Source: a virus
Virus record (IMG/VR): IMGVR_UViG_3300001786_000019
Location: 1-31,469 of that record
Length of the DNA stretch: 31,469 bases
Direction: 5' to 3' (one strand)
The notes beneath the pieces were generated by a model, which made no database searches, had not been told where the DNA came from, and saw nothing but the letters and a program-made list of their open reading frames with translations. Numbering within the stretch: the first letter of the stretch is position 1; each line of letters begins with the position of its first letter. Shown piece by piece: positions 13,027 through 22,224 of the stretch. Both the position numbers and the translations under genes were made by a program.

Positions 13027-15540
13027 TCAGCTATCCTGCCCCTTTCCTCCTTCACAAAACGAGATCCCTTTCCATATTCTTCGTTTTGAGAGCCTATCTC
13101 TCCCACGTTTGATACCTTGGTGGTTGGTTTCGATTTCTTTATTGAAGTTGGTCTGTGATAAGTGTTTCATGCCGGCGTTGTTGCAATATTCCTTATACCT
13201 TGAAAATAAGTCGTCACGCACCGCTTCGCCATCATCTAAGAGCTCGCAGTATTCCTCCACAAAAGATAGCACACTGTTACTTTCCACCCGGTAACGCTGC
13301 AGCTCCGCTCTAGTGCGCTCAGTCTCAGTGAATTCGTAACTGTTTGCGATGAGGCGCTTTAAACCAATAAGCGCCCACATCAAAATCCCGTCGCGCTCCA
13401 CCGCCAGCTTCTCCCGAAGATTGGGGTCGCGTTCCTTTTTTTGGACCGCTTTGTCAAAGCGGATTATAATTAGCCTGCGATAAAAACCGTCGCTGCGGTC
13501 ACCGTAGTTTCTGGGGATTTCGTTACAGGAGAACAGCAGCCTGGCATAAGGCCTAAATGAAAAAGGGTCCTTGTTTTTTCGCTCACCTGTGATATAGTCC
13601 TCGCCGGTTAATGCCTTAAACATTCCGTTATCGTCGATGCTCTTGGATGGCAGGTCGGCAAAGATGTTGGCCAACTTTCCAAAGAGCTCCGCTTTATTGA
13701 ACCGGTCGCCCAGGCTCTGCCAAGGGATATTGCTGACATTTTCTGCGCCCAGCAGGATCTCCTGCGCCACCGATAAGAGTGTCGACTTGCCTGCATTTGG
13801 CGCTCCCACAAACACAAAGGACTTTTGCGCCTTGTTCACCGGAATCAGCAGATATCCGAAGATTTCCTGCATTAAAAAGATTTCTTCCTCCTGCAGAATG
13901 CTCTTTAAAAAAGCCAGGAAATTAGAACACTTGGCTTCTTTTTGGTACGCGGCCATCATTTGAACTGTTGAATAATATTTGGGTGTGTGGGGTTTAAAGC
14001 TGTCATCTAGCACATTGTAGAGTCCGTTTTGGACGTTAATCATAAAGGGATTGCAGTTGATTTCCCTGACTGGCTTTCGAATCAGCATCTTCCACTGACC
14101 CACCGTATCGTTAATCGCGGTCATGCTGGCATAGCGCGGTATCATAAATTCCCGCACCTTGGCTGCTGCCCACAAATCTTCACTGGCGCCATAAACACCA
14201 CTCTGATAGAAATAATAGCTGCCGGCACCGTAGAAAGCATCCACACTAGCTGCCATGTGGTTGGCAAGAAGCCCTGATATAAACCGTAGTCCGCCGTGCT
14301 CGGTGACCTCATACCATTCCGGCAGCTCAAGCTCTGATGTCTCGCGCCTTGTTTCCCGGCTCTCTGAGTATTTTTTGCAGATATCTTTGTGCAGTGCCAC
14401 CAGGGGCTTCACATCTGAGGCTTTAAGGCCAAAGTGGCTTTTAACCTCGTAGTTGATAAAAGTCTCCGCAATCACCGCTTCAATGTTATACAGGTACTCC
14501 TTCACAAAATCCTGCGCGTTTTGCATATCATCCACGGCTACCTTTTTTGCTTCAATTTCTAGAAGGATTGCTCGCAAATCTTCCACCGCAAGCGGCTTAT
14601 AGCAAAGCGCCGCCGGAGCCTTGCAGCCACAGCTCCCATCATCAATCCGCTGGCACCGGAAGCCTTTTTCAGCGATGGTTCTGCAGGTCATGGGCTTGGT
14701 GCCGCTTTCCAGAAAGTGCTGGATCTTATGCTGTGTTTCTTGGTGTTGATACTTTGGATACTGCTCGGAGAGCTCATGGATCGCTTTGTCGCCATCAAGA
14801 AAGACCGCCAGATTGGTGATCATGGCATACCAGTCGTGCTCCGGCAAGGTAACGCCGTTTTCCCTGCAGTGCTTGATGAAATTGCACCGGCGCTTTACCA
14901 GCGCCAACCCTTTACGGGAGCCCTTGAGCAAGGAAAAACTGCCCTTTGCCGGTTCGTCCTCTACCTGTGGCAATACCGCTTCCAGCGCAGCTTGGGTGTA
15001 GCGGAGTTCCGGATTAAACTTTACGCATTCCACCATGACCGGCTCACCTTTGCAATGGTAAAATCCCGGCAACCGCAAGACCCGGCTCTCGTTGATACAG
15101 GTTTTATCTCCGTTAAACTGCGCAATCAGACGCTTTTGCACCCGGCGAAAGGCGGCTGCCTCGGCGTCCTTCATCAGCCAATAGGTATGCAGGGACTTCT
15201 GTGTCTTAACGATCAAAGATGGTTCAATCGGAAATTTCTCAATCTGATACAACTGTTCGTCAAAGGACAGCTCATCACACTCCATAAACTGGGCGTTGAT
15301 TCTTTTGATGTCGCTGTCTTCATGGCCGCCGAAGTTGACCACAAAGTAAATACCCCGATGCTTGGCGTTGTGTTTTTTTAATGTGTCCGTCATCCTGTCG
15401 ATCTGTGCTACAGTCGTCTCCAACTTGGCCCCTTTAAAGGTGCCGGTCTTGCGATCGTCAAACACGCGAAGGCAGAGCGTTTCTCCTGGGTCAAAGAAGG
15501 GACGCAGGAATTCTTCGATTGGGATATTAAGTGTCCTCAA
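13027..15540 (-). CDS. D5/P4-type primase-helicase
   Basis: A 837-residue replication protein. The N-terminal third looks like a RepB/archaeo-eukaryotic-type primase (VFDDRKTGTFKGAK, NFGGHEDSDIKRINAQFMECDEL, THSYW-like SLHTYWLMKD, RVLRLPGFYHCKGEP). A Cys cluster (CRTIAEKGFRCQRIDDGSCGCKAPAALC) follows. The C-terminal part is an SF3/D5 helicase with Walker A VGAPNAGKSTLLS (about 580), Walker B IFADLPSK and sensor LLFSCNEIP. It makes primers and unwinds the phage origin. The TTG start at 15540 is supported by GGAGGTG upstream and a TTGA overlap with the previous gene, the same device seen at the protease gene. Confidence 0.9.
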   Translation of the reverse strand: MRTLNIPIEEFLRPFFDPGETLCLRVFDDRKTGTFKGAKLETTVAQIDRMTDTLKKHNAKHRGIYFVVNFGGHEDSDIKRINAQFMECDELSFDEQLYQIEKFPIEPSLIVKTQKSLHTYWLMKDAEAAAFRRVQKRLIAQFNGDKTCINESRVLRLPGFYHCKGEPVMVECVKFNPELRYTQAALEAVLPQVEDEPAKGSFSLLKGSRKGLALVKRRCNFIKHCRENGVTLPEHDWYAMITNLAVFLDGDKAIHELSEQYPKYQHQETQHKIQHFLESGTKPMTCRTIAEKGFRCQRIDDGSCGCKAPAALCYKPLAVEDLRAILLEIEAKKVAVDDMQNAQDFVKEYLYNIEAVIAETFINYEVKSHFGLKASDVKPLVALHKDICKKYSESRETRRETSELELPEWYEVTEHGGLRFISGLLANHMAASVDAFYGAGSYYFYQSGVYGASEDLWAAAKVREFMIPRYASMTAINDTVGQWKMLIRKPVREINCNPFMINVQNGLYNVLDDSFKPHTPKYYSTVQMMAAYQKEAKCSNFLAFLKSILQEEEIFLMQEIFGYLLIPVNKAQKSFVFVGAPNAGKSTLLSVAQEILLGAENVSNIPWQSLGDRFNKAELFGKLANIFADLPSKSIDDNGMFKALTGEDYITGERKNKDPFSFRPYARLLFSCNEIPRNYGDRSDGFYRRLIIIRFDKAVQKKERDPNLREKLAVERDGILMWALIGLKRLIANSYEFTETERTRAELQRYRVESNSVLSFVEEYCELLDDGEAVRDDLFSRYKEYCNNAGMKHLSQTNFNKEIETNHQGIKRGRDRLSKRRIWKGISFCEGGKGQDS

Positions 15541-15962
15541 TCTGCCTTCACCTCCGTGCAAGCAACTGAAAAGTACCTGATGGGAATATTACGCTTCTTT
15601 GCCTTAGTGATCTCAACTTTCATGCCCTCAGAGATTATTTCACCAAAACACCAGAGCTCCGCGCACTTTGATAACAGCACAAGCCCCATGAAAAGCCCCA
15701 GATTCCGCTGCTCTTTACAGCCGTCATCCATAAACTGCGGGAACAACAGATGAGGCGCAAGTGGTATGGCATTTTGCGTGACAGCAAAGCGGGAATACCG
15801 TCTGGCCCGTTCAATGTTGGTGGCAATATCGCCTGCAAAAGGTGAGCAGATAAACACAAGCGGCCTAAAGGTACTCTTCTTTACTTGCTTTTCTATATTG
15901 GTTAAGGCCTCGTATGCCGTTGGGTCAAAATAACCCTCGGCATTAAATTTATCAATACGCAT
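15537..15962 (-). CDS. Nucleoside deoxyribosyltransferase-like protein (DUF7768/DUF4406 type)
   Basis: A 141-residue protein. The core FRPLVFICSPFAGDIATNIERARRYSRFAVTQNAIPLAPHLLFPQFMDD ... RNLGLFMGLVLLSKCAELWCFGEIISEGMKVEITKAKKRNIPIRYF follows the pattern of the nucleoside 2-deoxyribosyltransferase superfamily (SPF.G, PHLL.PQ, ELW.FG, S.GM..E). Relatives may process nucleotide-like ligands; a true enzymatic role in phages is unproven. The ATG follows AGGAGG, and it is coupled to the primase by TTGA. It may support nucleotide supply or signalling during replication. Confidence 0.75.
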   Translation of the reverse strand: MRIDKFNAEGYFDPTAYEALTNIEKQVKKSTFRPLVFICSPFAGDIATNIERARRYSRFAVTQNAIPLAPHLLFPQFMDDGCKEQRNLGLFMGLVLLSKCAELWCFGEIISEGMKVEITKAKKRNIPIRYFSVACTEVKAD

Positions 15963-16180
15963 ACAGCACCTCCTAAGCTGAATCGCTGCTTTTGCATACC
16001 TCCTGCAGAAGGGGTGACCATTTCGTGCACCCCTTTGCAGTGATTACAAATGGCTTTTTCGGGGTTTGTATATCCTAGCATCCCGCACTCCGTTGCAGGG
16101 AAGAGTTCCTTACCCTCGGCCACGAATACTCCCAACTCGCCAAATTCAGTGTTTCTAAACACCTGCAAATTATTTAACAT
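15902..16180 (-). pseudogene. Bro-N antirepressor remnant
   Basis: A short frame starting MLNNLQVFRNTEFGELGVFVAEGKELFPATECGMLGYTNPEKAICNHCKGV, which matches the first half of the Bro-N domain found in phage antirepressors. The expected continuation (an EGDLYRLI-type segment and a C-terminal domain) is absent: the frame loses similarity after KQRF and runs into the next gene, whose GGAGG it contains. The start overlaps the polymerase stop, so it was once an ordinary operon gene. It is probably a deletion relic, although a short product could still bind DNA. Confidence 0.65.
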
Positions 16181-18110
16181 ACCATTCATTCTCCAATTCT
16201 TCTAAAGTTCCGTAGCTTGTCCCAACAGCGGCCTCTGCAACAATTGGCACGTCAAATGTTTTGAATGGCTGTGCTTCCATGCAGGCTTTTATAAAAGTGA
16301 CCGCGTCACTAATCTTGTCCTCTGGTAGTTCAAATACCAATTCATCATGAACCTGCAGCAGAGGCCTAAGCCACAGACGCTCCGGTATTCCCTCTATGAT
16401 CCGCACCAGTGCCAGTTTCAGAATATCAGCTGCGGTGCCCTGAATAGGTGTGTTCAGCGCACATCTTTCAGCAAAGCTCTTTTTGCCCCAATCATCGGAT
16501 GTGATGTCGACTAGATACCTGCGTCTGCCAAGCCACGTTTCCGTATATTTTCTAAAGGCAGCGCGATCTTTGACTTCCTCCTGCCACGTTGATAGCGCCA
16601 AGTAGCCTGCCTTCAGATTTGCAATAATCTGTTCACACTCCAACAGTGGTGTATCAAGCCCGGCTTTGAATTTCAAATTCTTTTGCAGTCCCCTCGGAAA
16701 AAGACCGTAGAACACGCCAAAATTGCAATTTTTCGCAATAGCGCGTCGTTCCTTGTAGTACTCGGCGTTCTTGTCCTTGGCCTGCGCAAAGGGAATCCGG
16801 TAAATAACCGCAGTTGTTTGAGCATGGATGTCTCCACCGGTGCGATAGGTCTCAAGCATCGTGTTATCCCGGCAATAGAAAGCACCGACACGCAGTTCGA
16901 TCTGGGAAAAGTCCAGCGACAGGAGCACATTGCCCTCTGGTGCGATGATGAAATCTCGCACACCAATAGGGTCGTTGTCCTTCCTCGGGCAGTTTTGTAA
17001 ATTTGGATTTCTGGCCGCAAATCGCCCCGTCTCCGTGCCAAGCGGCAGCAAATCAGGATGAATCCTGCTTGTTACAGGGTCAATTTGCTGCAGGTACCCG
17101 TCGACGTAAGTGCTTTTGAGCTTGCCCCACTTGCGATATTCCTGCACCAGTTCAAAGAGCGGCACCATCTCCGGTTTGTTTTCCATGCACCACTCGGCGA
17201 GCAGAATCATGGTCTCATCGTCTGCTGCTTCACTGTACTTAGCCGTCGTCTTTAGTACCGGTAGCCCCAGGTCCTTGAAGAGATAATTTTTAAAGGCTGA
17301 TGTACTGGCATTTGCGCCGATGTTCACATCACCGATGATGAAGGCTATGCCCTCTTTGAGCTTTGCCAGATGCTCATCAGCTTCTGCCTGCTTTTTAAGC
17401 ATTAGCTCCTTGTCCATCAGAAGACCGTTATATTTCATCAGTCCGACATACACAGCAGTTGGGGATTCGATTTCCTCCACCAAGAAACGGTGCTTTGGCA
17501 GGTAGCGGTCAAACCAGCCATTGAACAGGTGATACAATCGAAGGGTATAATCCGAGTCGCCACAGGCATAGTGAATTGTTGCAAAATCCTGTGGATCCAG
17601 CTCGTCAAAGCATTTCCCGCCGGTGACCGTTTCAAAGCTTAGCATTTCCGCATCAAACAGTGCCGGAACCAAGGTTTTAAGCCCGCTGTCCGAGAGCTTG
17701 CGAAATTGTGTCCCGCTTTTGAGTGTCAGCTGTGACGCGGCGATGGTATCGTAGACCGGCGGTAAAAGGACGATGCCCAAAGCATAGAGAAACATCGCTT
17801 CAAAGCTGAGGCTATGGGCTACCTTGACCATCTTGGGGTTTTGAAAGACTGCGGCAATGAGATAATCCAGCACTGCCTTTGAATCTTTGACGTTTGTACC
17901 GCAGCGATGCAACAGCGGCACATAGATGGCGCTTCCTTCGGCTACCGAGAAACTGATGCCGACAATGTCTGCTTTGTGAGCATCTAATGCCGCTTTCTTA
18001 TCCTCTCGATACATCTCCTTTGGCGCTGTTTCAAAGTCAAAGGCGATGACTGTGACACCGTCAAAATAAGCGTGGATTTCTTCTATCGTTGTAACGCTCT
18101 TGTATTGCAT
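16170..18110 (-). CDS. Family A DNA polymerase
   Basis: A 646-residue phage replicative polymerase of the Pol I family without the 5'-3' exonuclease domain. The proofreading 3'-5' exonuclease is intact in outline: DFE at residues 25-27, AHSLSFEAMF near 98-107, YACGDSDYTLRLY near 181-193. Polymerase motif A is LLSLDFSQIELR (Asp 400), motif B RRAIAKNCNFGVFYG (455-469) and motif C QVHDELVF (588-590). The ATG follows GGAGGAAGAG. It sits between the conserved 250-residue protein and the Bro-N relic in the replication operon. No lesion was seen. Confidence 0.95.
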   Translation of the reverse strand: MQYKSVTTIEEIHAYFDGVTVIAFDFETAPKEMYREDKKAALDAHKADIVGISFSVAEGSAIYVPLLHRCGTNVKDSKAVLDYLIAAVFQNPKMVKVAHSLSFEAMFLYALGIVLLPPVYDTIAASQLTLKSGTQFRKLSDSGLKTLVPALFDAEMLSFETVTGGKCFDELDPQDFATIHYACGDSDYTLRLYHLFNGWFDRYLPKHRFLVEEIESPTAVYVGLMKYNGLLMDKELMLKKQAEADEHLAKLKEGIAFIIGDVNIGANASTSAFKNYLFKDLGLPVLKTTAKYSEAADDETMILLAEWCMENKPEMVPLFELVQEYRKWGKLKSTYVDGYLQQIDPVTSRIHPDLLPLGTETGRFAARNPNLQNCPRKDNDPIGVRDFIIAPEGNVLLSLDFSQIELRVGAFYCRDNTMLETYRTGGDIHAQTTAVIYRIPFAQAKDKNAEYYKERRAIAKNCNFGVFYGLFPRGLQKNLKFKAGLDTPLLECEQIIANLKAGYLALSTWQEEVKDRAAFRKYTETWLGRRRYLVDITSDDWGKKSFAERCALNTPIQGTAADILKLALVRIIEGIPERLWLRPLLQVHDELVFELPEDKISDAVTFIKACMEAQPFKTFDVPIVAEAAVGTSYGTLEELENEWYVK

Positions 18111-18133
18111 CTCTTCCTCCTTGTCCGCCTCCT

Positions 18134-18162
18134 GTGGGGAGCAGAGGAATCCCTGCTCCCAC
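18134..18162. other. Intergenic hairpin before the polymerase gene
   Basis: GTGGGGAGCAG and CTGCTCCCAC can pair across an eight-base loop, one of few gaps in an otherwise overlapping operon. No T-run follows on either strand, so it is more likely an RNA processing or stability element than a terminator. Confidence 0.4.
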
Positions 18163-18175
18163 GCGAGGCAATTCG

Positions 18176-18928
18176 TTATTTCAAGGGTTCGATCACTTCA
18201 CCGGTTTCGGGATCAACGGAATATTCCACATCAAGTGGCTCAACGTCGTAGCCAACCCGCTGGCTATAGGCCTTCACCTGTTCAGAGAGCTTACTTACCA
18301 GCGCATACTCCTCATTTGCAAGCTCGCGGTCGATGGCAAACTGTGCTTGCGAATAAGCGATGCCGCTGCTATTGGTCGCCTTCTTTAAGGAAAAGCGAGT
18401 CACTACTGCACTTGATTTTTTGCCCTTGGAGAGCAGACGCTTGATATAGCGGGAAAACTCCTTTAGCGAGCCGGTGGGCAGGGACAAGAGCAATGGGAAG
18501 ATTTCGCCCTCGCGTAACACATAAATCCTGCGTCTGTTTTTACATGCCTTGCTGCCATTTTCGCCGGATCCGAACTGATTATTGGGACATTTTGTACAGT
18601 TTCCTCCGGGATTGCCTGCGCCGGTCAAGCCATCAAAGCTGCCGCAATCAGGCGGATTGTTGCCTCCGGCGTACTTGCTCTGGTAGTAGGCATAAAGGGG
18701 GTGATGGTAAAGGATAACGGCCGAGAACTCTTTGGCTGCATCCGGTTCGCCTGGATCAACACCTGGCACTTCAAAGACAGTGCTGCCGGCTGATGGGATC
18801 TTGATGCGCTCAAATCCACTGTCCAAGCCATTTAGTTCTTCTGCTAGGGCGTCGTTCATGTTAAAATCTGCAAGCTGCAGAAAACCCTTTTTTTCGTTGA
18901 TGGTTGCAATTTCTTTCTTTTTAGACAT
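18176..18928 (-). CDS. Conserved phage replication-module protein, possible zinc site
   Basis: A 250-residue protein with GGAGG before the ATG. I see no named enzyme motif. It has a Gly/Asn/Cys-rich centre (NPPDCGSFDGLTGAGNPGGNCTKCPNNQFGSGENGSKACKNRRR) whose cysteines could bind a zinc ion or iron-sulfur cluster. A hydrophobic, phage-conserved stretch (IYVLREGEIFPLLLSLPTGSLKEFSRYIKRLLSKG) and an acidic C-terminus (DVEPLDVEYSVDPETGEVIEPL) follow. An acidic tail and position before the polymerase recall single-strand DNA-binding proteins, but this is only a suggestion. Confidence 0.6.
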   Translation of the reverse strand: MSKKKEIATINEKKGFLQLADFNMNDALAEELNGLDSGFERIKIPSAGSTVFEVPGVDPGEPDAAKEFSAVILYHHPLYAYYQSKYAGGNNPPDCGSFDGLTGAGNPGGNCTKCPNNQFGSGENGSKACKNRRRIYVLREGEIFPLLLSLPTGSLKEFSRYIKRLLSKGKKSSAVVTRFSLKKATNSSGIAYSQAQFAIDRELANEEYALVSKLSEQVKAYSQRVGYDVEPLDVEYSVDPETGEVIEPLK

Positions 18929-19007
18929 TCTCGTTTACCTCCGTAAATTTAGATTGATTTATATTTATCGTTGCTCTTTGCAGCGTTTTTCTTTGTGATG
19001 TGACCGC

Positions 19008-19424
19008 TTACTTAGCAGCTTTGCGGACACCGACCGATGTCTTCTCAAAAATATTGACAAGTCCATCAAGCCAAACAGGCAGTGCATCTTCGTTCTCTGA
19101 AATCTGTTCCCTGACAAAAGCAGACAGGCTGTTGGCATTGACGGTCTCATAGATCAAATCACCAAACCCGCTTTGCCGTAACGCTTCAAATAGCTCGTCC
19201 TTCTTGCCTGTAGTAGCCGATGCTCTGGTGGTCATTGTCAGGCAGAACATGGTGCCGCATCGGGTAAAGTTCTGGGTTTCGGAGTTTGCCATCATTTCAG
19301 AAAGCTCGTAATCAACCGCATCGATTTCAGCGTTTAAGTCCTTGACCCGCTGTTCAGCAGATTTTTTGGCGTCGCGAAGCTCCTTTAGCTTGTCTGCCAG
19401 TTCAAACATTCGCTCAGTGCTCAT
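19008..19424 (-). CDS. Conserved phage protein with N-terminal coiled coil
   Basis: A 138-residue protein with GGAGG before its ATG. Residues 1-45 (MFELADKLKELRDAKKSAEQRVKDLNAEIDAVDYELSEMM) form a clear coiled coil. The rest (QNFTRCGTMFCLTMTTRASATTGKKDELFEALRQSGFGDLIYETVNANSLSAFVREQISENEDALPVWLDGLVNIFEKTSVGVRK) is a compact domain seen in Firmicutes prophages between helicase and polymerase genes. Gam-like nuclease inhibitors also have a long coiled coil, but I cannot support that assignment. Function unknown. Confidence 0.6.
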   Translation of the reverse strand: MSTERMFELADKLKELRDAKKSAEQRVKDLNAEIDAVDYELSEMMANSETQNFTRCGTMFCLTMTTRASATTGKKDELFEALRQSGFGDLIYETVNANSLSAFVREQISENEDALPVWLDGLVNIFEKTSVGVRKAAK

Positions 19425-19441
19425 TGGTTTTCACCTCCTTG

Positions 19442-20925
19442 TCACGCAAACGGATTTTTACCGTTGCGGTAATCATCAACCAGTGTTTTGGCGAGGTTTG
19501 CTTTATTCCTTAAAGCCGTCAACACCTTTTCATCGACAGTGCCTTTGGCCGTAAGATACAAATATGTGCAGGGATATTTCTGACCCACGCGGTGGATCCG
19601 CGCTTTGGTCTGCTCAAAGTTACTCATACTGTAATCCAGCGAGTAGAACACCAGCGTTGAGGCTGCAGTTAAAGTGATGCCAAGCCCGGCGGTTGCGATC
19701 TGTCCCACAAAGACCTGTATCTTGGGATCCGTTTGAAACTGAGACACCTGTGCGTCCCGGTCCAACACACCGCCTCGAATCAGTGAGTGCCTAATCCCCT
19801 TTTTATCCAGCAGCCGGCAGATCGCCGTAAGCTCCGGGATGAAGCGAGCAATAATGACCAGTTTCTGACCTTCATGGAGCACCTCTTCAATGAGGTCTTC
19901 CAACACCGAGAGCTTGGCGTCGCTTACTTTATGGGCGGCCCCGCCGTCGTCATCGCCCAGGAAACCGCCGGTTAGTTGGGATAAACGCAGCAGGCGGGTT
20001 AGGACATTGGTAACAGTAATCTCCGATTTACCTAGCTCAGCGTAGCTATCCTTAACCAGATCTCGATAGAGCTTCATTGCTGCAGGCTCCAGCTCAATGT
20101 GCCGGATAATATCTGTTGTTTCAGGCAGATCGAGGCATTCTGCCTTTGTTGCCCTGAAGGCTATGCTGTGAAGCCTGTCGGTCAGTTCTTTTTCCATCGA
20201 ATGCTTCAGCACCGGTGTGTGGCTACCGTAGCCCACCATATCAAAGTAGCGGTTACGGAATACATAGAAGCTCTGACCGAAGATCTCCGGGTTTAGGAAC
20301 TTGTACTGGGAGAACACGTCAATGGCTTTGTTGGTAATGATTGTCCCGGTCAGCAGCAGCCGATAGCGTGCCTTCGCGCCAAGCTTGTGTATGGCTTTAC
20401 TGGCACTGATATTATGAGTTTTAATCTTATGCCCTTCATCGGCAATGACCAGATCCGCATCCCAGGCCAAAAGCTCTTTCTCCATCCGCCACGCTGACTC
20501 ATAATTGATTACAGCCACCTGCAAAATTGCGCTTTGCATATGGCGCAGGGTGTCAGCTTTCTTTGTGGTGCTGCCGGTAAGAATGGCGAGGGTATAGTCA
20601 AAGGCTGCAAATTTCTCAAACTCCTCCTGCCAGACACCTAGGATGGAAAGTGGTGCGACGATTAGAACGCGCTTGATTTTTCCTAACTGATACATAGCAC
20701 CCGCTACAGCTAGGGTAGTGAGGGTTTTGCCAGTGCCATGGTTAACCCATTTCCATCAGTAAAGCTGCTCCGCGACTTCTGGAAATGTTCATTCTCATCA
20801 CCTCCTGAAACAAGACCGAACTTCTCGCAAACAAAATTAAAGGCTTCGTTTTGGTGTCGGTAGGGGATAGCCCTGATTGGCATCGCTATTTTTTGGGCCA
20901 TTTTCTGCTCAATCACAGCAGTCAC
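19442..20925 (-). pseudogene. SNF2-family helicase broken by two frameshifts
   Basis: A phage DEAD/SNF2 ATPase in three reading frames. The N-terminal piece (from about 20925) reads MPIRAIPYRHQNEAFNFVCEKFG. A middle piece (about 20800 to 20742) reads SRSRGAALLMEMG and then stops at TAA. From 20740 the third frame gives HGTGKTLTTLAVAGAMYQLGKIKRVLIVAPLSI through to the end. In relatives ALLMEMG runs directly into TGKT, so about ten bases appear inserted inside the Walker A motif, plus one further shift upstream. The remaining 417-residue frame keeps IADEGHK, LLTGT and RIHRVGQ but lacks motif I, so the ATPase is probably dead unless these are sequencing errors. Confidence 0.85.
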
Positions 20926-20994
20926 TTCTCTGCGGCAGCGCTCTAAATGACATAGTTTGTTCTTGGTTGCTGTAGTCCAACTGGATTAAACCCA

Positions 20995-21216
20995 TCATTG
21001 ATCCTTCCATCCTTCCCTACTTTCTTCTGCATCAAGAACTTCTTTGATTTCTACAGAGCGCACACTAGGTCCAGGCGAAATAACAAGGATGTTCATTTCA
21101 TCACCAAGAAGCCACCGTAAAAATCTGCGGTGAACCTTGGTCTCTCCCGCTCTAATCGCTGTCTGTGGATGGTTGCCCGGTTTTTTGACTGCGACATTGA
21201 TTTTGTGCTTTAACAT
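20995..21216 (-). CDS. Small hypothetical phage protein
   Basis: A 73-residue basic protein beginning MLKHKINVAVKKPGNHPQTAIRAGETKVHRRFLRWLLGDE and ending MNILVISPGPSVRSVEIKEVLDAEESREGWKDQ. The ATG at 21216 follows GGAGGTGATTCGAGC. The second half faintly recalls the opening of DUF3846-type proteins (short beta strand, SPG, charged turn), but this is not firm. The stretch from its stop to the helicase start (20926-20994) holds only short overlapping frames, none recognised. Confidence 0.5.
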   Translation of the reverse strand: MLKHKINVAVKKPGNHPQTAIRAGETKVHRRFLRWLLGDEMNILVISPGPSVRSVEIKEVLDAEESREGWKDQ

Positions 21217-21400
21217 GCTCGAATCACCTCCATCTCTTCTCTCTTTTAATGGCACGCGTTTTTGCTAAAACTTGTTACTTGCACCATCACCCTCTAGCCT
21301 TTTGGAACGCAAAATTCGTAGCCCCTTGTTGAAAAATATCCTGAGATTCTTGTCCCTTCACTTACTGGCCCCTGAAAAGGGCATATTCGTAGCCCATCTT

Positions 21401-21895
21401 TTACAATTTTTCTTGCATTTCTTTCTTCAGGCGACCATGTATCTTTACAAGCCTGTCCCGGATGGCGCCCTCGGTGACACCTTCCTCGCGGGCAATCTCC
21501 GTGTTGCTAATGCCCTGGTAATATTTTTTAAAGAGCAGTTGCTGCTGCTTTGGCGCTAAAGACTGAATAGCCTCTTGCAGCGCTAGCTGTTGGATAATGC
21601 TTGCTTCCATCGTTTCATCTGCAGTCTGCATTTCCATTAATGCATCATGCTTTTCCTGAACCTTGGCATAGGCTCTGTGATTTTCTATTTGAACCCTATT
21701 GTTGTTGGCTTCAGCTTTGAGCTCTTCATACATCAGCTCATCTACATCCAGACTCAATTCACTCCTTGAAATCACTGTCTTTGGACCACTTGCAAACGTG
21801 TAAACATATTCTGTGAAATCATCCTGCTTTGGGACGCGAGTAGGGAAATCTCCGACCACCTTCATCAAGGGTTTGTTGGTTCTGAGATTTGACAT
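21401..21895 (-). CDS. Sigma-70-like phage regulator
   Basis: A 164-residue protein with AAGGAGG before its ATG. The N-terminal half is unremarkable (VGDFPTRVPKQDDFTEYVYTF; DVDELMYEELKAEANNNRVQIENHRAYAKVQEKHDALMEMQ). The C-terminal half is a clear sigma region 4-type HTH (ALQEAIQSLAPKQQQLLFKKYYQGISNTEIAREEGVTEGAIRDRLVKIHGRLKKEM). There is no region 2, so it is more likely an anti-sigma-like or activator protein than a full sigma factor. It is the first gene after two terminator-like hairpins, which fits control of the early operon by readthrough. Confidence 0.75.
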   Translation of the reverse strand: MSNLRTNKPLMKVVGDFPTRVPKQDDFTEYVYTFASGPKTVISRSELSLDVDELMYEELKAEANNNRVQIENHRAYAKVQEKHDALMEMQTADETMEASIIQQLALQEAIQSLAPKQQQLLFKKYYQGISNTEIAREEGVTEGAIRDRLVKIHGRLKKEMQEKL

Positions 21896-21961
21896 CTGCT
21901 TGTCCTCCTTAAATTTTTTAAAGGCCTAAACGTATATATAAAAAGGCCGTCAGTCACTGCG

Positions 21962-22224
21962 AAAAAAGCAAAAAAACAACCGGACAAAAGCTAAATATTT
22001 AGCTACTGTCCGGCCATTTGGTAGTTCGCATGACTCCGTTGCTCGGTACTTTGGATATTGAGTTTTGAGTAAAAAAATAGCCGGATAACCGCCTTCAAAT
22101 TATGAAAGCAGCTATCCGGCTATTTGGTAGTTCATGGAGCGCTTGTAGGATTTTTTTCCCGCAAAGCTCCTGCAACTGGCCCTTAATATATAGCCAGTTA
22201 CTTATTTGACTCCGTTGCTCGGTA
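21962..22224 (-). terminator. Duplicated terminator units between com and sigma-like gene
   Basis: Two similar units lie head to tail. Each has an 18-base repeat (22207-22224 and 22031-22048), then GAACTACCAAAT (22133-22122 and 22027-22016), then a hairpin ending in a T-run on the minus strand. Hairpin 1 pairs 22076-22087 with 22113-22124 over 12 perfect bases. Hairpin 2 pairs 21980-21986 with 22007-22013 and has an inner AGCTAAATATTTAGCT palindrome. Both look like intrinsic terminators. The first 18-base repeat overlaps the last codons of com, so the array probably arose by duplication of the com 3' end. Confidence 0.6.

Noticed and set aside
21401-21895. Complete alternative sigma factor
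   Set aside because: Only a region 4-like HTH is visible; the core-binding region 2 is absent, so the call is limited to sigma-like regulator.
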